DNA of 64,000 bases from Pictodentalium vernedei (taxonomy: Eukaryota > Mollusca > Scaphopoda > Dentaliida > Dentaliidae), in contig CM062297.1 of assembly GCA_031216915.1 (NCBI GenBank), positions 364,573,704 to 364,637,703 of the forward strand, read 5' to 3'. Of the stretch, positions 11,864 through 23,205 are shown piece after piece. Numbering within the stretch: the first letter of the stretch is position 1; each line of letters starts with the position of its first letter. A program made the position numbers and the translations under genes. Below the pieces are notes generated by a model, which was not told the origin of the DNA, ran no database searches, and was given only the letters and a program-made list of their open reading frames with translations.

Positions 11864-12192
11864 TCATTAAATCACAAGGGTTTGTGTTGAAATGAAGACT
11901 GAATACCCTACACATGTCATGTATATGTAGACAGTACACAAAAACATCATGGAAATCAAGGGGTACATGCTTTCCATGACTGTCACGAAAAGTCTGCCTG
12001 TCGAGAGAGCTAATCTAAACACTGGGGACCATCTCACTACATTCTTCAATCATATCCACCAAATATATTGCAAATTTGTCACAAGAAAATTTCACAATGA
12101 TGTGTCAAATATGTGGTGCTTAGCAAACTTTGAGTAGTATATAAACATTCCATTTAAAGTTAACAGAGCTGTGGTGGCTCATTGGCAGTGTT
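11864..12192. other. No recognised feature
   Basis: Probably includes the 5' end of the Tc1-like element, but no clear inverted terminus is found. 'gagtagtatata' near 12131 faintly resembles the terminus of the first Tc1 copy. Confidence 0.35.
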
Positions 12193-12543
12193 AATTTATT
12201 TATTGGAGTTCTGACACTTTTGGTAGCCAGGGTCACCTCGTGTCTGACAGTTTTACTAGTTGAGGAAGCTGGAGCACCCAGAGAGAACCACTGTACAATG
12301 GCGAGCAACTGTCAGACTCCCCAATGTCCTAACTCCACACAAGCAGGGTTAGCACTGGTTGAAGACAGGTGAACCTTCGACGTGCAGTTCACCTTAGTAC
12401 ACAGCGCCACCGTGCCCCCACATGGGCAATCAGGATTACGTGCCTTACCTAAGGACATAATGCAGTTACCCCTGGCGGGGATCGAACCATGGACCTCTTG
12501 GTTTGAAGTTTAATGCTGTAACCACTGAGCAACTGTGCTCCCT
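12193..12543 (-). repeat. tRNA-derived SINE
   Basis: On the minus strand the head carries A-box-like 'gttgctcagtggttacagc' and B-box 'ggttcgatcccc' (about 12470-12543). The body follows, with 'gcccatgtgggggcac' and 'gtgctaaccctgcttgtg'. It ends in the tail 'aataaataaa'. Direct repeats ggcagtgtt (12184-12192) and gacagtgtt (12544-12552) mark the target site. SINEs are RNA polymerase III transcripts moved by LINE proteins. Confidence 0.8.
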
Positions 12544-12552
12544 GACAGTGTT

Positions 12553-13344
12553 CATGCTGCCCTGAATTTTTTTTAATATTACCAGACTCTTTTACGTATA
12601 CTGGTTGTAAACCCCCTCCCCTCCCCAACCCAAATGATGAAATATAGATGATAAAAATGTAGAAGGCGATTTTAAACCAAGCTCACCTATGTTACTACCT
12701 GTGAAAAGCCTTATGTTAAATTTTAGCTTTTAAACCCCCTACCGGTGTAAAACTGCTACTGTGGTTAAAACCTAATTTGCCAACCTCGATACATTCACAC
12801 TTCACGATGTTTCATTCAAACATACAATGTTTTGCAGTACTATCTACTACATGCAATGACTCATCAAGTTAAAAGACAGTCTAACAACTTCCATATTCCC
12901 CGCCAACTTTTATGTTATGATAGGAATAAGCATATGAGGTGATCAAGACAGATGAAAAGATGGATGAACAAATACTGAGATGCTGAATGGACTTCATTGG
13001 ACAAGGTTAAATACCTCATTTGGTTCATTGCAACTGAAGGAACCATATGGATCGCAACTCTAGATATCTTCCAAAAACATGACATTTTGGTAAATTCAAA
13101 GTCAACAAGGCCTACAACTCTGGACTCATCTACACTTGATACTGATACTTTAGACCAACATATGTAAATATCCAAAAAAACTTTAGGAGGAGTTAAGTGG
13201 ACAAGCCTTTGTGATGAAAATTTTGCTATTTCCAAGGGCCATAAACACGCAAAATTCATCGCAGCGAAAATTCCTGACCACATGCACATCTACACTTGAT
13301 ACTGATACTTCACATCATGTTGGTGGGGGGTAAAAATACCAATT
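12553..13344. other. No recognised gene; one short direct repeat
   Basis: The phrase 'ctacacttgatactgatact' occurs at about 13130 and again at 13291, about 160 bp apart, suggesting a small tandem or transposon-derived repeat. Nothing else is recognised. Confidence 0.4.
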
Positions 13345-13750
13345 AGGCCTAAAAAAATAAAAAATCTGTTTCTCAGGCCCTCCCGCATGGTCATTTTGGC
13401 TGCCGCATGCTCTCTTTTTATAACCAATTTAAACTTAAAAAAAATAAAAATTAAATGGTTTATGTCTGATATTTTACCCAAGTTAAAAAAATTGATGAAT
13501 TTGTCCCTTAAGTGCAAGAAGGCTTTGCAATGCTTTAGCATTGCAAAGCCTTCTTGCACTCAAGGGATGAAATACACCACCACCCATGCTATTCTGTAGA
13601 TTATGAGGCCTAAAACTTGAACCAAGAACATGAACTTTTGATGGCAAAAAAGTAATTACTGAAATAAAAATAAAATAAAAAAACGCTCGCACGCATGCAA
13701 TTTCACAAATAATGGCCTGAGAAACAGAAGATCTACTTTGTGTGGCCTTA
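13345..13750. mobile_element. Foldback element, family D
   Basis: The centre is a near-perfect hairpin 'gtgcaagaaggctttgcaat' / 'attgcaaagccttcttgcac' (13512-13559). The outer ends are inverted: 'aggcctaaaaaa' plus 'ctgtttctcaggcc' on the left, and 'ggcctgagaaacag' plus 'tggcctta' on the right. Other copies are at 36143-36510 and 62932-63290. Confidence 0.75.
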
Positions 13751-14200
13751 AATATTTAAAATAAAATTTAAGAATTGTTTAATAATAATTTGACTGAAAA
13801 AGCAAGGTAAATTCAATAACTTTGACAATGTGTCTAGCTGTCAATTAATCATTCACATGCAGCCAGAAGTACTGCCCACCCACACAGATGTAAACAAAAC
13901 AAACCTATGTGTTTGCGATAGTAAGTATCGTTTTTTCACCATTTTTACAAATAAGGGTCTGGACAATTTTTCTGAATTCACACTTAACCACAGCCTCTCA
14001 CATGTCCAGTTGCAGATCAGTGCTTTCTCGTCAAGTCTTGACGGGCTCTTAACTACCGAGGTAATTTGTCTATTGCCAGCAGGACTTCCTCTTCATGGCA
14101 TATAAGGCACTTGTTATAGGAGTCAAAATTTTTTTTCTACAAGTAATAACTCCCAATCCTTCAAAAAGAATTTTGGGGAAAATTGCCTAAATGATATGGG
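13751..14200. other. No recognised feature
   Basis: AT-rich sequence without a supported gene, RNA or repeat. Confidence 0.4.
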
Positions 14201-14640
14201 GTGGGTGGGCTGGGGGGTGTGTGGCAGGGCAATACCTCAGACAATTTTCATCAGATAATGGTGGTCATCAAACTTGAGGTAGACATTGTTCCCAAAGAAA
14301 TATATACCAAAAAAAAAATGCTATTTGGTAAATATAGAGGAAATCTATTTCAAGTACATTTAATGTTGAAGGTCACAGTGAACTTGTCCTTTGGCACATC
14401 AACATCAAAATGAATAGAGTTCTACCTCACACCATACCTAACCTCCATACTGACTTATATCAAGATTAGTCTTGCAGAACTTTAGTTCTCGAGCGGAAAT
14501 CAATTTCAAGTGTATTTAACATTGGAGGTCACTGTGACCTTGACCTTTGGCACATCATGGTCAAATAAAAGGCCGTTCGGCCACATGTCCCCTGAAAAAA
14601 TAAAAATAATCTGGCCGAACCCATATTCGAACTTGACCTG
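14201..14640. repeat. Short tandem modules with 'gtcactgtgaccttgacct'
   Basis: Two modules with 'catttaatgttgaaggtcac' (about 14357) and 'tatttaacattggaggtcac' (about 14513) followed by 'gtgaccttgacctttggcac'. The same phrase recurs at 23.9-24.6 kb. This style of repeat is common in bivalve genomes, one basis for the organism guess. Confidence 0.6.
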
Positions 14641-14773
14641 TGGTTTGGGCTAAGAAGGTCACATACCAAAACTGCTTCCAAGCAAATGATCCGAACTGGA
14701 GTTATCATGGGGACACCAAGTGGGACGGACACACTGCATCACTTCCTGGAGTTCCCAGGGGGCTCTTTTGATA

Positions 14774-15202
14774 CAATGGAACCCTGTTAATTGAATAGCC
14801 ACTTTGCCAATGAAAATTATTCAATTTACAGTCATATTCAGTTAACAGTGATTGTGTCACTTTCCTGTATTCCAGAGATAAACTTATCATTTATTCTGTT
14901 ATATCTTGTTTGACAGATCTCCATGAGCTCTGTCAAACAAGATACAATAGATTAAATGCCTGTACTGGATGTACTGAGGCCAAATATTTCTATAAACAAA
15001 GGAAAACTGGGGAGAATCAGGGTAATTTCTGGACGGGTTACAAGATTTTTTATTCAATTAATAGGAGTTTACTCTATAACCTATATTCAATTAACAGGTC
15101 AAATTTGTACTGGAGGTATGATAAATGGATTTGTGTTGGGAAATTATATTCAATTAACAGGGTTATTCAGTTACGAGATATCCAATTAAGTGGACACCAC
15201 TG
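14774..15202. mobile_element. pogo-like non-autonomous element with family B core
   Basis: The ends are related inverted repeats: 'caatggaaccctgttaattg' on the left, and on the right the complement of 'cagtggtgtccacttaattg'. TA flanks at 14772-14773 and 15203-15204 fit Tc1/mariner/pogo insertion. The interior repeats 'attcaattaacagg' several times and contains the palindrome 'tgacagatctccatgagctc' (about 14912). Related copies are at 17815-18179 and 32935-34000. Confidence 0.65.
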
Positions 15203-15600
15203 TAATGTTACTGGTCAATGATTAAGGGTTTTTTGGAAATAAATGTTATTATTATTACTTTTCAAGATTTTTTTATTGGAAAAGACCCTCAAATGTCAGC
15301 ACCAATGCATGTCCCCCTCGCCTGTGCAGGAAACTTTGGTTTGCCCTGTCTTAATATATAAATGTTTTGAATTTATCTATAGCAGAAAATGTTTTGTATA
15401 TACAAGCTTCATGCCAAAGCTTTCTCAGTTGATGCTCAAGACAATGTCAATCCAAAAACAATAGTTTCATGTGTCCCTCTGTTTCAGTGTCAGCACCAGA
15501 ACGACATATGAAAGAGATACTTTTGAGGAATCAACAAAAAATTGGTAGGTTGCATGTTGATGTCAAAATGGAAAAGTTTTTAGCAGCAAATATTTCCCAT
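15203..15600. other. No recognised feature
   Basis: I see no gene, RNA or repeat here. Confidence 0.4.
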
Positions 15601-15791
15601 AATGCAGTCTGATATTTAACCAAATATACCTTGTCTGACAGAGCTCTCTGTTGTTAACAAAAAAGCAACTCCTGGGAGTGTTGAGACTCTTTGGTTAAAG
15701 GATAGGCACTGATTCACATACCAGGATTCCCACGGGGAGTTTAACCCAATCAATCTTGTTTGACATAAATAACTGATTAAGATTGAATTGG
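15601..15791. repeat. Degraded family B fragment
   Basis: It contains 'aatataccttgtctgacaga' and 'gctctctgttgtt', a damaged form of the tgacagagctc core, and 'ggttaaagg' later. No clear ends. Confidence 0.35.
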
Positions 15792-16021
15792 TTAACACTT
15801 AATCTGCCAAGTATTATAAAGATATTTTTCATCATCTAGTCATGGCTGCTCAGAAGCAGCCATGACTAGATTTGAAGAAAAATTCATCTAAATTTATCTA
15901 AAAAACTCATTGGTGAAAAAATCTATTCAATTTATAGGGCTACAATTTGATTAAAAATGCCCAGAATATAAATATTTCAGTGGCAAGAGAAATCCTGCCC
16001 TGGCCAGGAATATCCACCAGC
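15792..16021. mobile_element. Family C foldback element, left half
   Basis: It starts 'ggttaacacttaatctgcca' and carries the hairpin 'ctagtcatggctgct'/'agcagccatgactag' (about 15837-15873), then 'caggaatatccaccagcagg', the mid-point phrase of the full element. The right half is absent and the SINE begins at that point. Confidence 0.55.
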
Positions 16022-16345
16022 AGGGAGTGCAGTGACTTGGTGGTTATGGCACTGGTTTTCAAACCAAAAGGTCCATGGTTCAATACCCACCATTGTGTCC
16101 TTGGGGAAGGCACTTAATCAAGATTGCCCACAGTAGCACTGTGTACAAAGGCATACTGCACGTCGATGGTGCACTTCCACCAATGGTAATCTCACTTGTG
16201 CAGAGTTAGTACGATGAGGAATTTGACAGTTGCTTGCACTGTTTTGTAGTTCTCTCCAGCTCCCTGCAGCCATAAAACTGTCCGCCGTGAGGTGAGCGTG
16301 GCTTTCAAAAGTATTATAAATAAAAAATAAAAAAAACAAAGAGCA
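16022..16345 (+). repeat. tRNA-derived SINE, plus strand
   Basis: The head shows 'gtgacttggtggttatggca' (A-box region) and 'ggttcaatacccacc' (B-box). The shared body 'tgtccttggggaaggcactt' follows, with 'gtactgcacgtcgatggtgca'-like phrases, then an A-rich end (aaataaaaaataaaaaaaac). It is diverged from the copies at 33.4 and 52.3 kb. Confidence 0.7.
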
Positions 16346-16440
16346 GCACTAGTCTTATTTGAAGAGATCAGTATTGCAATACACCTTTTGACTTGAACTA
16401 AGCCACATTTAGAAAAAAAAAATAACACACAGCTCAAATA

Positions 16441-16500
16441 TTACTATTATTTATTTTTTTTATATATATATATAATATATAATTATGTATATAAATAACT
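16441..16500. repeat. AT microsatellite
   Basis: 'tttttttatatatatatata' and adjoining AT-only sequence. Confidence 0.85.
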
Positions 16501-16626
16501 TTGAATCACAGGTTTTGGGATAAGAACAAACTTGTCGGTGAAGTCAGTTGTCAGTAAATTTTAACTCTTTATCCTACAAAAATTGTGAATGACAGTACCA
16601 GTATTTTGTATCAAATGGCTTTACTC

Positions 16627-16862
16627 TTAACCTACTGAGTATTTTCATGATATCTTTCACAAAATCTAGTCATGGCTGCTGCAAAGCACACATAACAAGA
16701 TTTGATGAAAAATTCATCTCAATTTAACTCAAGAAATCACTGGTGCAAAAATCCATTCAATTTACAGGGAGCAATTTGACTAAATGTACCCAAATTGTAC
16801 ATATTTCAGTGGCAAGAGAAATTGTGTCCTGGGCAGGAATATACTGTCTGTATTTGCTTCAT
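16627..16862. mobile_element. Family C foldback element, half copy
   Basis: Begins ttaacctactgagtattttc and contains the damaged hairpin 'ctagtcatggctgctgcaaa'. It stops at 'gggcaggaatatactg', which is the mid-point of the full element beside it. Confidence 0.55.
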
Positions 16863-17349
16863 TAACTCTTAACCCACTGAGTATTTTCAAGATATTTTTC
16901 ATCAAATCTAGTCATGGCTGCTTACAGCAGCCATGATTAGATTTGATTAAAAATTCAGCCAAATTTAACACAAGGAATCATTGATGAAAAATTCTTTTAA
17001 TTTACAGGGAGATAATTTGATGAAATGTGTCCATGTTACACTTATGTCAGTGACAAAAGAAATCCTGCTCCTGACAGGAATATCCACCTGCAGCATCAAG
17101 GAATTAACTCTTTGCATGCTGCTGGAGGATATTCCTGCCCAGCATAATGTTTCTCTTGTCACTGATATAAGTATAATTTGGGCATATTAAACATATATTA
17201 CCCTGTACACTGAAAAGATTTTTTCACCAATGATTTCTTGTTATATTAAGATTAATTTTTCATCAACTCTAGTCATGGCTGCTTTACAGCAGGCATGACT
17301 AGATTTGAGGAAAAACTATCTTGAAAATACTCAGCGGGTTAAGAGTTAA
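16863..17349. mobile_element. Family C foldback element, full double-hairpin copy
   Basis: The termini are long inverted repeats: ttaactcttaacccactgag at 16863 and ctcagcgggttaagagttaa ending at 17349. Each half carries its own hairpin (ctagtcatggctgct and complement, about 16908-16943 and 17268-17303). The whole element folds about a centre near 17105 ('ggaatatccacctgcagcat' versus 'atgctgctggaggatattcc'). TTAA edges suggest piggyBac-type mobilisation; no protein is encoded. Confidence 0.75.
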
Positions 17350-17814
17350 TCCCTGAAGTTGGGACATTTGTTTTTCCCAATTTTCCACTGTGCTGCAACC
17401 TGCTAGTCTAGTGGCCCTGGCTGACCGTACAGCAGCGATGGAATGGCATGCCAAAAAATTTGCTGAAATTAGTAAAAATTCTTACATTTTGAGGACAAAC
17501 TTGTGAAAATTAGGTTTCTTCAAAAAATTAAAGAATACAGAATGAACCTGTTGGTTGAGAGATATTTTATTTCTATAAATTTGCATGAAAATGGTGTTTT
17601 AAGACCATTTTCAGGCAAAGTTACGGAATTAAAATTTCAACAATTTGGGCTTGAATTTGTTGCAATCAACAAATTTACTGAAATTTCACATCCCGGGTAG
17701 AGTGAGCAGAGAATTTTAACTGGATCATGACTGGATTGCAGTCGAGTCAAAACTATCTATCTGCATTCCACCCCACAACTCAATGGAATCTTACCAGTCA
17801 ATAAAATTGTGAGA
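17350..17814. other. No recognised feature
   Basis: AT-rich, with no supported gene or repeat. Confidence 0.4.
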
Positions 17815-18179
17815 ATAATTGAGTAACCCTGTTGAATATAACTTCCAAACAAAAAAACATTTACCATACCTTCAGTACAAATCTGGCCTATTAATTACCA
17901 ACAGGTTACAGAGTAAACTTCTGTTAATTAAACAATGGAGAAATTACCCTAGCAATCACCAAATACCCTTTTTTTATAGACCTATTTGGCATCGATATAT
18001 CTAATACAGGCATTTAATCTATTATGCCTTGTTTGACAGAGCTCCATCAGCTCAGTCAAACAGAATATAATAGAATAAATGCTTACTTTATCACAAGAAT
18101 ACAGGAAAATGTACCAAATTCCTGTTAACTGAATATTTTGCAATGGCAAAGTAATTATTCAGTGTATTGGGTTGCACTG
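17815..18179. mobile_element. pogo-like non-autonomous element, reversed copy
   Basis: Reverse-complement relative of 14774-15202. It contains 'tgacagagctccatcagctc' (about 18034) and 'ggcatttaatctattatgcc'. The right end 'gggttgcactg' meets TA at 18180-18181. The left end is shortened. Confidence 0.55.
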
Positions 18180-18235
18180 TACTAGAAAGACAATTTGACA
18201 ATTGTCTGGAAAACTTCCTTACAACACTTACTCCA

Positions 18236-18475
18236 CTTATTTATTTATTGGGGATTAATGACACTTTTTGACAGCTAGAGTTAACTCGTGTTGGCCAGTT
18301 TTACAGGTGGAGGAAGCTGGAGGATCTGGAGAGAACCACCAGGCAGTGGTGAGCAACTCTCAGACTCCCCAAAGTACTAACTCCACACAAGCAGGAACAG
18401 CAATGGTTGAAGAAAAGTGCACCATCGATGTGCAGTAAGCCTTAGTACACAGCCACTATCACGGCTCTATTGAAA
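18236..18475 (-). repeat. tRNA-type SINE, head missing
   Basis: Body phrases 'tttatttattggggattaat', 'ggaggaagctggag', 'gagagaaccacc', 'ccacacaagcagg' match the SINE at 12193-12543. It breaks off after 'cttagtacacagcc' before reaching the head. Confidence 0.6.
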
Positions 18476-18568
18476 AGTGCTGAAAGTCACTATGGTGAAC
18501 TTACACTGTATGCATTACCTTGATGTTTGCTCAGCAGCAGAACACAAAAATGTTATAGAAAACTGATT

Positions 18569-18621
18569 TGTTACAATTTATTGGAGAGTGTCAACAGGCA
18601 ATCTCCAATAAATTGTAAGAG
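18569..18621. mobile_element. Foldback core, family F
   Basis: Palindrome 'ttacaatttattggagagtg' / 'atctccaataaattgtaa'. It resembles the core of the element at 41476-41725 (ttgttacaatttatgggaga). Confidence 0.5.
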
Positions 18622-18639
18622 AGATCAATTATTTACAAA

Positions 18640-19058
18640 TAAAATTTTGCATAATCAAGGCTCTCCTTACTGGTAACAATACAATGTTTAAAAAAAAAAC
18701 GCGACATCGACGCCGTAGCTGTGGTGCAATCTGCAAGTCCAAAAAATATTCTCAGGGGCAATTTACAGGTGATGGTGAAAAAAACAAGAAAACTATTTGG
18801 AACAACATTTGCATCGGACATGGGCTAGACATGAATGAGATACACTTGCATATCAAAAATGAAGTTATTCTTTTAGAAACGAATTGGTCACAAAATTCTA
18901 AGTTCATCAAGGGCCATAACTCCAAGAAAAATATTTAGAACAACACATGCATTGACCAGTGGCTAGACATCAATAAGATACATTTACATGCCAAATATAA
19001 AGTCATTCCATCAAGTATTTTAAAAGTTATTGAGTTTTGAAACTCACTGGTCACAGAC
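18640..19058. repeat. Two-copy tandem module
   Basis: 'gaacaacatttgcatcggac' with 'gctagacatgaatgagatac' (about 18798) recurs as 'gaacaacacatgcattgacc' with 'gctagacatcaataagatac' (about 18936), a spacing of roughly 140 bp. It leads into the microsatellite and then 'cgcagctaaaaatgg', the closing style of other blocks here. Confidence 0.5.
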
Positions 19059-19091
19059 AGACCGTCCGACCGACCGACCGACCGACCGACC

Positions 19092-19175
<84 letters not shown>
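19059..19175 (+). repeat. (gacc)n / (gaca)n microsatellite
   Basis: Runs of gaccgacc followed by gacagaca. The antisense Val-Cys-Leu-Ser repeat frame is an artefact. Confidence 0.95.
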
Positions 19176-19254
19176 TTGCCACTTATAGAGCTGCTGGTCG
19201 CAGCTAAAAATGGTCATGTTATAAATCACCTTTGAAAAATAATTCAGCACTCTT

Positions 19255-19650
19255 CCAATTAAGTGTCTTGCGCAAGGAGACAACGCAGTTAACCCTGACG
19301 GGGATCAAACCATGGACCTTTTGGTTTGAAGACAACAGGGTCGCATGGTGTCAAGACAGTTCTGTGGGTGCTGGAAGCTGAAGTACCCAGAGAGAACCAG
19401 TGAGTAGTGACAAGCAACTGTCAGACTCTACAGCTTATCAACTCTGCACAAGCAGTGCTAGCAGTGATTGAAGGCAAGTGTACCATCAACATACAGTATG
19501 TCTTGGAACACAGTGCCACAATGCCCCTACAAGAGCAATTGAGATTAATTGCCCTGCCCAAGGACAGAATACAGTTACTGCTGGACAGAACTGAAATGTG
19601 CACTTTTTTGTTTGAAGTTCAGTGTAATAACTGAGCCAGCATGCTCCCGA
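19255..19650 (-). repeat. Two tRNA-type SINE fragments
   Basis: 19255-19345 is a head fragment with the complement of B-box 'ggtttgatccccg'. 19350-19650 is a longer, diverged copy with 'gagagaacca', 'gtgccacaatgcccc' and 'gagccagcatgctccc', the complement of the A-box side. Confidence 0.6.
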
Positions 19651-19902
19651 CATCCAGCAGTGACATTTATTGTTTATGTGGGGTACAGGTCATTTTCAGC
19701 ATAAATGGCTACATTTATTTATGGCTAAATCATGAATGCAATACAAATATAAAGACAAGTTTAGCCATTTGTTCAAAATAATTCTCTGATAACTGACTTC
19801 ACCTTATATAAGGTATATAAAGCTGGGGTTAACAATGTCTTTGAAGAAAAAAATATGAACATTCCTTTTATTTAATAATAATCTGTATAATGTTGAATGA
19901 TA

Positions 19903-20151
19903 TTAACCCTTTACCTTATGAAATGGTCTTATTCAGCCCATGGTATTTTCAAAAATTACAACTCATATTTTACTTTTTTCCCAATTTTTGTCCCCAAAAC
20001 ATAGATTATGATGCCTCATAATAATGAACTTGCAGACCTCATTCAAATTAGGGGTATAAGTGTTTTGATGCCAAAAATTATTAAAACTTTTAGTTATGTA
20101 AGAAATATGTTTTCAAGTTTTATCAGCTATACATCTTAGTCAAAGGGTTAT
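19903..20151. mobile_element. Family A foldback element, degraded
   Basis: Left end ttaaccctttacctt; right end 'caaagggttat'. The central palindrome is damaged ('tgcctcataataatgaactt ... caaattaggggt'). Length about 249 bp, as in the intact copies. Confidence 0.6.
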
Positions 20152-20354
20152 CCCTTTCTTTACTCAATGCACAATATTTTTCCACATTTTTCACCAAATT
20201 TCAACAAAATGATATCATGTGACCCCTCATTGGAACGAGCCATTAAGAGTCATAGGATATGGTTTGTTGAAACTTTTTGAAAAATACTCTTTTTTGAACT
20301 TCTGTTTGTAAATTGTGCAGATGAATGTGGACAATTAGTTTGGTGAAGGGTTAA
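20148..20354. mobile_element. Family A foldback element, adjoining copy
   Basis: Shares the ttat at 20148-20151 with the previous copy and ends 'ggtgaagggttaa' at 20354. The core 'atatcatgtgacccctcatt' is followed by a shortened second arm 'gagtcataggatat', so part of the palindrome has been lost. Confidence 0.6.
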
Positions 20355-20404
20355 AACCAAAAGCATACATATAACAATGAAAGTGCAATCAATGCATTAT
20401 ATTA

Positions 20405-21213
20405 TAATTTGTTTATTTATTGGTGTTTAAGGTCATATACTTATGCACAATGGCCAATCATAACCGGGTAGTTTTACGGGTGGAGGAAGCCGGCATAGCC
20501 AGAGAGAACCACCGAGCAACGACGAGCAGCTGCCAGCTCCCCAACATCGTAACTCCGCACTGCAGCACAGGCAGGGTTAGATTGGTTGAAGACATGCGTA
20601 CCATCGACGTGCAGTATGCCTTAGTACTTGGCGTCATCATGCCCCCATGTGGACAATCTGGGTTAAGTGCCTTGCCTGGGGCACGCGGTGGCGTCGCGGT
20701 AACGGTTCTCGTCAGATCACCGAAGTTAAGCAACGTCGAGCGCGGTTAGTAGTTGGATGGGCGACCATTTCAGCAACTGATTCGTGCTCCTGCTTTGTGT
20801 CCTTGGGCAAGGCACTTAACCCCGATTGCTTACATGGGGGCACAATGAAGCTGTGTACTAAGGCGTACTGCATGTCGATGGTGCGCATGTCTTCAACCAA
20901 TCTAACCCTGCCAGTGCCGCGGTGCAGAGTTATGATGTTGGAGAGCTGACAGCTGCTCGTCATTGCTCGGTGGTTCTCTCCGGGTACTCCGGCTTCTTCC
21001 ATCCGTAAAACAGTCACCGACATGATATGACCCTGGCTGTTAATGTGTCTTTAACCCCCCCCCCCCCCCCCCCCCCCCAAAAAAAGTGCCTTACCCAAGG
21101 ACATAACACGGGGGAGTCCGAGTCGATCGCTCAGACGGTCACCCATCCAATAATTAACTGGGCTCGATTGATGATCTGACGAGAACTGGTTACCGCAAAG
21201 CCACCGCACCCCC
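20405..21213 (-). repeat. 5S-derived SINE, split by a second SINE
   Basis: 20405-20676 is the SINE body in reverse orientation (tail 'tttatttattggtgtttaag'). After the inserted SINE it resumes at about 21084 with 'aagtgccttacccaaggaca' and ends at about 21213 with a reverse-complement 5S-like head: 'ggtcacccatccaa', 'gatctgacgagaac' and 'ccaccgcacccc'. The joining sequence aagtgccttgcc (20665-20676) is duplicated as aagtgccttacc (21084-21095), the target duplication of the inner SINE. Confidence 0.7.
20677..21083 (+). repeat. 5S rRNA-derived SINE, inserted into another SINE
   Basis: The head reads 'ggcgtcgcggtaacgg', 'gtcagatcaccgaagttaag', 'gcggttagtagttggatggg' and 'cgacc', matching the 5S rRNA internal promoter region (A box, intermediate element and C box). 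The common SINE body 'tgtccttgggcaaggcactt' follows. It ends with about 24 C residues and a short A run rather than the usual tail. Confidence 0.85.
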
Positions 21214-21317
21214 TATATTACAATATGAAGATGACTGCAATCACTGACAACACACACTGATGTCAAAATATCAATGTTTCAGGCTGCAAATTTTTTCAAT
21301 GATGCAACTAGGAATTG

Positions 21318-21395
21318 AAACAATTTAATCTTATTTGACAACGCTCATAGAGCTCTGTCAAACAAGAGTGATCAGTGTTGAAATGATTAATCAAC
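21318..21395. repeat. Family B palindrome, degraded
   Basis: 'ttatttgacaacgctcatag' followed by 'agctctgtcaaacaag' is the tgacagagctc core with one arm altered. Confidence 0.45.
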
Positions 21396-22000
21396 AAATC
21401 GTGGTCGACACATTTAGAATATGTAATTGATTATAAAATCGTCTGTTGATCAATCAGACCCACCACCTCAGCATTCTTTGTTTTATTGTTTCATTCTTAT
21501 CATGGTGCATCATGGACTGGGAGCTCATCGTAGGTTTAGTAGATGTATGTGTCAACAGCAGATGCATTAATGGCCAAATGTGCAAAGGGTGAGACAGAAA
21601 TCTTTTGAAAAAATATTTGGACTGCCAATAAAACAAACTGCGGTCAGACCTAATGTTTATTTTCCAAGTACATTTGTGTCATGACAATAAGTTTACTAAC
21701 CTGCATATTGTTATATAATGCCTGAATATTGAAATGCCCAGCTCTTTATAGGAAGGAGATAATAAAATAAATGAACAACTGTGTTCACCATTTGCTTCTA
21801 CTGCAAATCAGCCATAGGAAAAGTTTGGGTAACTGTAGATGCTGAGAAGACCTATTTTGAATCATATAACTTAACTAAAATCAATTTATTTTGGATCATG
21901 CAACTAATGAATCTACACACCATACAGGGATTTCATCCAAAATGTTTAACTTTAGTTATCAAATATCAATTATCGAAATTATAAGTGTTTTTTATTTTAT
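21396..22000. other. No recognised feature
   Basis: I see no gene, RNA or repeat. Confidence 0.4.
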
Positions 22001-22002
22001 AT

Positions 22003-22345
22003 CTTTAATGGGGTTTCATGACACTTTTGACAGCCAGGGTTATCTCATGTCAGACAATTATACGGGTGGAGAAAGCTGGAGTACCAGGAGAGAACCACTG
22101 AGCAACAGCAAGCAACTGTCCGACTCTCCATCGTACAAACTCTGCACAAGCGTGGTTAGCACTTGTTGAATCGATGTGCAGTATACCTTAGTGCCACCGT
22201 GCTCACTATCGATGTGCAGTACACTTTAGTACATGGTACCACTGTACTCCCATGTGGGCAATCAGCATTAAGTGCCTTGCTCAAGCATACAACGCAGTTA
22301 CCCCTGGTGGGGATCAAACCATGAACCTTTCAGACTGAATTTCAA
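22003..22345 (-). repeat. tRNA-derived SINE with internal duplication
   Basis: Reverse-orientation body with 'gggtggagaaagctggag' and 'gagagaaccactgagcaaca', and the B-box complement 'ggggatcaaacc'. The phrase 'atcgatgtgcagta' appears twice (about 22165 and 22208), a small internal duplication. Confidence 0.65.
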
Positions 22346-22680
22346 TAAATTTATTTATTTAATGTTAGGGTAAATGGTCAAATTTTTTACAGTGCTGATT
22401 GCTTAATGCTGAAACAATTAAAGATGAGATCAATTGAAATTGAGCAACAAATCAATGAAAATAATAAACCCTGAAAATATACAAATTTGTAAACATTGTG
22501 AACATAAAGCCTCTTCACCAATGAAGCAATTCTGTTAAGTTTTGGCTGCCTTCAAAGATAGCCACACATCCATTAGAAAATCTCTCCCTAAGTGTTTAAA
22601 TTTGTTTTAATACTATGTAGAAAACCCTGCCAAATTGTTCAAATTTGTTTTAATACTATGTAAAATTGCAGAATTAGCAC

Positions 22681-23205
22681 TTAACTCTTCGCCTGCTGTC
22701 CTAGTGCAGGCATATTTTTTTGCCTATAACTGATATACTTTGTTATCGAGCTGAGGTATGTTACCCTCTCTTATTAACAAAATATACCCCCAGAAACAGG
22801 AGTTGCTCTGTTAACAATTATTTCCTGATGCCTGACTCTATTTCACACCCTGCACTGATGTAAAAAACAGAGTTTCAAGTAGCAATTTTCCCCTTACAAC
22901 TTATCATAGCTTATGCTCTGTCACTGGAATGAGCTCAGTGAGATCATTCCAATGCAGGGTCAAAAGCGATGTTCTTGAGGCCAAAAAATGCAAATCTGTA
23001 GTCATCCAAGAAAATTTTGGCAAATACATTTTTATTACACACCTATCCTATGAAATCCCTATCTTAAGCAACACTAAACCACATGGAAAATATAAATCTT
23101 TTCGGCACACATGTGCCAAACAGAAATCATTTACAGAATATTTTTAAATAGAAGCGAAATTTCACTCGAATTTCACACCTGTGCCATGGCAGAAGGATAA
23201 AACTC
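22681..23205. mobile_element. Foldback element with ttaa start
   Basis: Left end 'ttaactcttcgcctgctgtc'; the right side 'gccatggcagaaggataaaa' is a weak inverted match. The centre is 'tcactggaatgagctcagtg' / 'gagatcattccaatgcaggg' (about 22920-22965), a relative of the family A core. Confidence 0.5.

Noticed and set aside
20685..20770. True 5S rRNA gene
   Set aside because: Only the internal promoter region is 5S-like; the flanks are SINE body.
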